In this document: in pieces, positions 31,538 through 34,241 of the stretch
Layout: every line of letters begins with the position of its first letter
How positions within the stretch are numbered: position 1 is the first letter of the stretch
Assembly (NCBI GenBank): GCA_002314715.1
Contig: DCGY01000059.1
Coordinates: forward strand, 7,193-41,433
Origin: Lachnospiraceae bacterium UBA1766
Lineage (GTDB): Bacteria; Bacillota; Clostridia; Lachnospirales; Lachnospiraceae
Length of the DNA stretch: 34,241 bases
Direction of reading: 5' to 3'
The notes under the pieces: generated by a model
What the model was told of the DNA's origin: nothing
Databases searched by the model: none
The model's input: only the letters and a program-made list of their open reading frames with translations
Translations under genes and position numbers: made by a program

Positions 31538-32176
31538 ATGAAAATTGCGTTAATCAATGAGAACAGCCAGGCGGCGAAAAATGAGTTGATTGTGACTGCT
31601 TTAAAGAAAGTAGCAGAGCCTCTTGGACACGAAGTATTTAACTATGGTATGTACGGCGCAGAGGATCCTAATTCCCTGACTTATGTTCAGAATGGTATCC
31701 TTGCGGCAGTTCTTTTAAATTCCGGTGCGGCAGATTTTGTCATTACCGGTTGTGGTACCGGTGAGGGCGCTATGCTGGCATGCAACTCCTTCCCCAAGGT
31801 CCTTTGCGGACATGTACAGTCTCCCCTGGATGCATATCTTTTTACTCAGGTAAACGACGGTAACTGTGTGGCACTTCCTTTCGCAGAGAATTTCGGCTGG
31901 GGCGGCGAGTTAAAGCTGGAGTACATTTTTGAGAAGCTGTTTTGTGCACCCGGCGGTGGCGGATATCCTCCGGAGAGAGTGGTACCCGAGCAGCGCAACA
32001 AGAAGATTCTGGACAGTGTAAAAGAGATAACCCACACCGATATGGTGACGATTTTAAAGAACTTAGACAGAGGATTGGTAAAGGGCGCCTTGTCCGGAAG
32101 CAAATTCAGTGAGTACTTCTTCGCCAACTGCAAGGATGAAAAGATTGCCGAAGCAGTCAAGGAAGTACTGGCTTAA
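31538..32176 (+). CDS. RpiB/LacAB-type sugar isomerase, possibly DhuI-like
   Basis: This 212-residue protein belongs to the RpiB/LacA/LacB family: MKIALINENSQAAKNELI at the start, HEVFNYGMYG, ITGCGTGEGAMLACNSFPKVLCG holding the family's Cys/Gly loop, and a longer C-terminal part than plain RpiB (usually about 150). In streptococci a relative, DhuI, isomerises unsaturated-uronate-derived 4-deoxy-5-keto-uronate, the same step as KduI. The position between kduD and eda supports a uronate role. A ribose-5-phosphate isomerase role is less likely but not excluded. It begins 24 bases after kduD. Confidence 0.8.
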   Translation: MKIALINENSQAAKNELIVTALKKVAEPLGHEVFNYGMYGAEDPNSLTYVQNGILAAVLLNSGAADFVITGCGTGEGAMLACNSFPKVLCGHVQSPLDAYLFTQVNDGNCVALPFAENFGWGGELKLEYIFEKLFCAPGGGGYPPERVVPEQRNKKILDSVKEITHTDMVTILKNLDRGLVKGALSGSKFSEYFFANCKDEKIAEAVKEVLA

Positions 32177-32202
32177 ATAGTGAAGAGTTAGGAGAGAATA
32201 AA

Positions 32203-32841
32203 ATGAATCAGGTATTGGAAAGTCTTTCAAAGATTGGTATTGTTCCCGTAGTGGTTATTAACGATGCAAAGGATGCAAAGCCTCTTGCAGAGGCACTGGT
32301 AAAGGGTGGTCTTCCTTGTGCAGAGGTTACCTTCCGTACAGATGCGGCAGAAGAGTCTATCAAGATTATCAGTGAGAATTTCCCTGACATGCTGGTAGGT
32401 GCAGGTACTGTGCTTACTACCGAGCAGGTAGACCGTGCAGTGGCAGCAGGAGCAAAGTTTATCGTAGCTCCCGGATTAAATCCTGTAGTGGTTGATTATT
32501 GTGTAAAGAAGGGTATCCCGGTTGCTCCCGGTACCGCTACTCCTTCCGAAATGGAGCAGGCTATGAGCTTTGGCTTGGATGTAGTAAAATTCTTCCCTGC
32601 AGAGAACAACGGTGGCCTTTCCATGATTAAGGCCGTTGCAGCTCCTTATGTAGGATTGAAGTTTATGCCTACCGGTGGCATCAATGCAGAGAATGTACGC
32701 GATTACCTGAAGTATGACCGTATCCTTTGCTGTGGTGGCAGCTGGATGGTTAAGGGCGACTTGATTAAGGCAGGCGATTTTGCAAAGATTGAAGAGCTCA
32801 CCAGAGAAGCAGCAGCAATCGTAAAAGAAATCCGTGGTTAA
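32203..32841 (+). CDS. eda: KDPG/KHG aldolase
   Basis: This 212-residue class I aldolase splits 2-keto-3-deoxy-6-phosphogluconate into pyruvate and glyceraldehyde 3-phosphate. The catalytic Glu lies in CAEVTFRT (about residue 40), GAGTVLT is present, the Schiff-base Lys129 lies in VVKFFPAE, and the phosphate loop is FMPTGGI. Length is normal for the family. It begins 26 bases after the RpiB-like gene with GGAGAG upstream and closes the operon. Its substrate requires a KDG kinase (KdgK), which is not encoded in the window. Confidence 0.94.
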   Translation: MNQVLESLSKIGIVPVVVINDAKDAKPLAEALVKGGLPCAEVTFRTDAAEESIKIISENFPDMLVGAGTVLTTEQVDRAVAAGAKFIVAPGLNPVVVDYCVKKGIPVAPGTATPSEMEQAMSFGLDVVKFFPAENNGGLSMIKAVAAPYVGLKFMPTGGINAENVRDYLKYDRILCCGGSWMVKGDLIKAGDFAKIEELTREAAAIVKEIRG

Positions 32842-32919
32842 TTGTTCCTTTTTATTTTTTGATACTATTTGCGAGATCAGAGAATCGCATTTCGTATAAA
32901 TTGTCAAACTTCCTCATTT

Positions 32920-32978
32920 AAAAAAGTCCCGGTTTTCGGTATTTGTACAGGCACAAATCCGAGAATCGGGATTTTTTT
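32920..32978 (+). terminator. long terminator after the kdu operon
   Basis: A long imperfect hairpin pairs AAAAGTCCCG with CGGGATTTTT at the base and TCGG.ATTTGT with ACAAAT.CCGA in the upper stem, and ends in T7. It is near-symmetric and could also act on the convergent gene. Confidence 0.8.
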
Positions 32979-33035
32979 GTCTTGAAAGTAGCACGGCTTG
33001 GCGGGAATGTTTCACCGGCGAAATTGAATTTTATC

Positions 33036-33773
33036 TTATTCGGTTGGCTGCCAATTCAGAATATATTCCACCAAATCTTTAAAATCCGCTGTTTTCGGGT
33101 CGCTGAACAGAACTCCGAAGCAGCATTCCTCGTAATTTGTATTTACAAGGAAAGGGCAGTTCTCCCGGGTCAGCCGAATGCCACAGGGATAATCGGCGTC
33201 GGTCTGATCGTCATACCCAAGAATGATATCGTCCCCAAAACGTTCCAGCAAGTCCTGGGAGAGATACTCTGACAAGTAGCGAAAATAGGTTTCGTTGGCA
33301 CAGCCCTGAAATACCTGCTCATCTGCGAAGAATAAGGTGTATTCTCTGGAGGAGAGAGTGGCGCTGAAGGCTTCTTTGGCTTCTACGGAGATTAAATTGG
33401 TCAGATCGAAGTTATGAGACGCATTGACCTTAATACTGTCCGTTTTGGAATAGTGATGATCTTCTTTATAATCCTCCAGGGCGGCATGGAAATCATCCGC
33501 ATAAGCATCGTGGTGATTGACTAACAGAATGCTTATATTCGGAGACCGGTTTGAAAAAATCAGTACGAAGAAAACGATTAAAAATGCGGCCATGGCGGAA
33601 ATGCCAAGAATTTTCGGTAAATAGTAGGTGGAGAAGTACCGTATCTTTTGACCGGGGGTCATTCCCCGGGTGGGATGCAGGACCTTTTCGTGGCCTGTTG
33701 ATAAATCCGTTACCGGAGTGAAATCACTTTCCTCTGTTTCTTTTTTATTGTCTTGTTCGATTTCGATTCGCAT
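33036..33773 (-). CDS. single-helix membrane protein with large outer domain
   Basis: This 245-residue protein has a charged cytoplasmic N-terminus of about 45 residues (many Glu, Asp and Lys), one membrane helix (about 53-73) and a roughly 170-residue external domain with three to four cysteines (EECCFG among them). I know similar one-helix proteins as unannotated genes in Lachnospiraceae, but no function. It is on the minus strand, convergent to the kdu operon and divergent from the lipoprotein gene. A minus-strand AGAGG lies six bases before the start at 33773. Confidence 0.65.
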   Translation of the reverse strand: MRIEIEQDNKKETEESDFTPVTDLSTGHEKVLHPTRGMTPGQKIRYFSTYYLPKILGISAMAAFLIVFFVLIFSNRSPNISILLVNHHDAYADDFHAALEDYKEDHHYSKTDSIKVNASHNFDLTNLISVEAKEAFSATLSSREYTLFFADEQVFQGCANETYFRYLSEYLSQDLLERFGDDIILGYDDQTDADYPCGIRLTRENCPFLVNTNYEECCFGVLFSDPKTADFKDLVEYILNWQPTE

Positions 33774-33818
33774 AAAAAACCTCTTGAATGAAAGAATTGT
33801 TCATAAGGGAATATTCTT

Positions 33819-33824
33819 ATTATA
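33819..33824 (-). promoter_or_regulatory. candidate -10 box for the minus-strand membrane gene
   Basis: TATAAT on the minus strand, about 45 bases before the start codon at 33773. No clear -35 box. Confidence 0.4.
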
Positions 33825-33888
33825 TCTTTTTTGGAGGAGAAGCGATAGGGGGGAAAAGATGAAAAAACCATAAAATGGGAAAGAAAGG

Positions 33889-33914
33889 CATGTAAGACAA
33901 TGAAAATGCTTACA
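33889..33914. promoter_or_regulatory. TGTAAG/CTTACA inverted repeat with a cre-like core
   Basis: TGTAAG and CTTACA flank a 12-base centre, and the right part reads TGAAAATGCTTACA (33901-33914), one mismatch from the cre consensus TGWAANCGNTNWCA. It lies about 90 bases upstream of the lipoprotein -35 box. Confidence 0.4.
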
Positions 33915-34003
33915 ACAGCAAAAATGATTTAGTAATAATTCACAAAAACTTATGAATCTCATTATAAATTTAATACAAAATTACTTTTCTTTTCATTTCG
34001 GTG

Positions 34004-34032
34004 TTTACAAAAATGGGTAGTAATGATAGTAT
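34004..34032 (+). promoter_or_regulatory. promoter for the truncated lipoprotein gene
   Basis: TTTACA (34004-34009) and TAGTAT (34027-34032) are 17 bases apart. Confidence 0.6.
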
Positions 34033-34044
34033 GTAATTACAATA

Positions 34045-34058
34045 TGAAAGCGGTTACA
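34045..34058. promoter_or_regulatory. catabolite-responsive element (cre)
   Basis: TGAAAGCGGTTACA matches the cre consensus TGWAANCGNTNWCA at every fixed position. It lies 12 bases past the -10 box, so CcpA bound here would repress by blocking start or elongation. A LacI-family local regulator could use the same box. Confidence 0.7.
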
Positions 34059-34084
34059 TTACCAGCTTACAAGGAGGATATATA

Positions 34085-34241
34085 ATGAAAAAGAAGATTG
34101 TTTCTGCACTTATCGCTTCTGCAATGATTCTTTCACTTGCAGCATGTGGTGATAAGACCGGCACCGGCGAAACCGGATCTAGCAACAACAACAACGTAAA
34201 CAACCAGGGTGGCAGCAGCACAACCCAGCAGGAAGCAAAAC
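34085..34241 (+). CDS. lipoprotein, N-terminal part only (window edge)
   Basis: The gene begins at ATG 34085 after a perfect AAGGAGG at 34070-34076 and runs off the window with 52 codons visible. A signal peptide MKKKIVSALIASAMILSLAAC ends in the lipobox L-A-A-C (Cys21), followed by a Gly/Ser/Asn/Thr-rich linker. Such N-termini are typical of extracellular solute-binding proteins of sugar ABC transporters in Clostridia. The cre box and strong promoter fit a carbohydrate uptake system. The binding domain lies outside, so its class cannot be told. Confidence 0.8.
   Translation, partial: MKKKIVSALIASAMILSLAACGDKTGTGETGSSNNNNVNNQGGSSTTQQEAK

Overview
The window is bacterial chromosome from a low-to-medium GC Gram-positive anaerobe, most likely a member of the Lachnospiraceae (Clostridia). 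Grounds: dense genes with strong AGGAGG-type ribosome binding sites, short intergenic gaps with TATAAT promoters and hairpin/T-run terminators, a phosphoketolase, a KduI/KduD/Eda uronate pathway, a 2-hydroxyacyl-CoA dehydratase-type system, and a catabolite (cre) box. The species assignment is inference. I saw no tRNA, rRNA, CRISPR array, insertion sequence or phage gene.

Layout. (1) 133-2152: three small membrane proteins and an MFS-like carrier. (2) 2232-2939: a stand-alone EAL c-di-GMP phosphodiesterase with intact catalytic residues. (3) 3068-8939: the most unusual part, a tight eight-gene operon encoding a CooC-type nickel-insertion ATPase, a BadF/HgdC-type ATP-dependent electron activator, a short protein resembling the N-terminal part of acetyl-CoA synthase (CdhC/AcsB), a histidine-rich protein, a CooT-type nickel-binding protein, two HgdB-type (2-hydroxyacyl-CoA dehydratase/benzoyl-CoA reductase) subunits and a one-helix membrane peptide. 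There is no CO dehydrogenase and no CoA-transferase. The set looks like a nickel- and Fe-S-dependent enzyme system driven by ATP-dependent reduction that I cannot match to a characterised pathway. (4) 9037-14036: a LURP-one-related protein on the minus strand, a SNF2 helicase with a helix-hairpin-helix segment, a small Cys-containing protein and a Na/phosphate cotransporter fused to PhoU. (5) 14244-18462: phosphoketolase (strong promoter, highly expressed-type codon use) and a large PHB-depolymerase-like esterase.

(6) 18463-18992: a 530-base gap with five 35-base inverted-repeat units, four of them at 62-63-base spacing, upstream of a chemoreceptor-type signalling gene. (7) 18993-22498: the chemoreceptor-like protein, a one-helix membrane protein and a D-Ala-D-Ala carboxypeptidase. 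(8) 22574-26302: a LolD/MacB-type ABC ATPase, a FtsX-type permease and RsmJ. (9) 26386-29574: a hybrid histidine kinase and a monoacylglycerol-lipase-like hydrolase. (10) 29775-32841: the uronate operon kduI-kduD-RpiB/DhuI-like-eda, with a 20-base palindrome over its -35 box; the KDG kinase needed to link KduD to Eda is not in the window. (11) 33036-33773: a minus-strand one-helix membrane protein, and finally a lipoprotein running off the right edge, preceded by a promoter and a perfect cre-consensus match.

The two carbon themes (phosphoketolase; uronate degradation to pyruvate and glyceraldehyde 3-phosphate) and the truncated lipoprotein (possibly a sugar-binding protein) fit a plant-polysaccharide fermenter.
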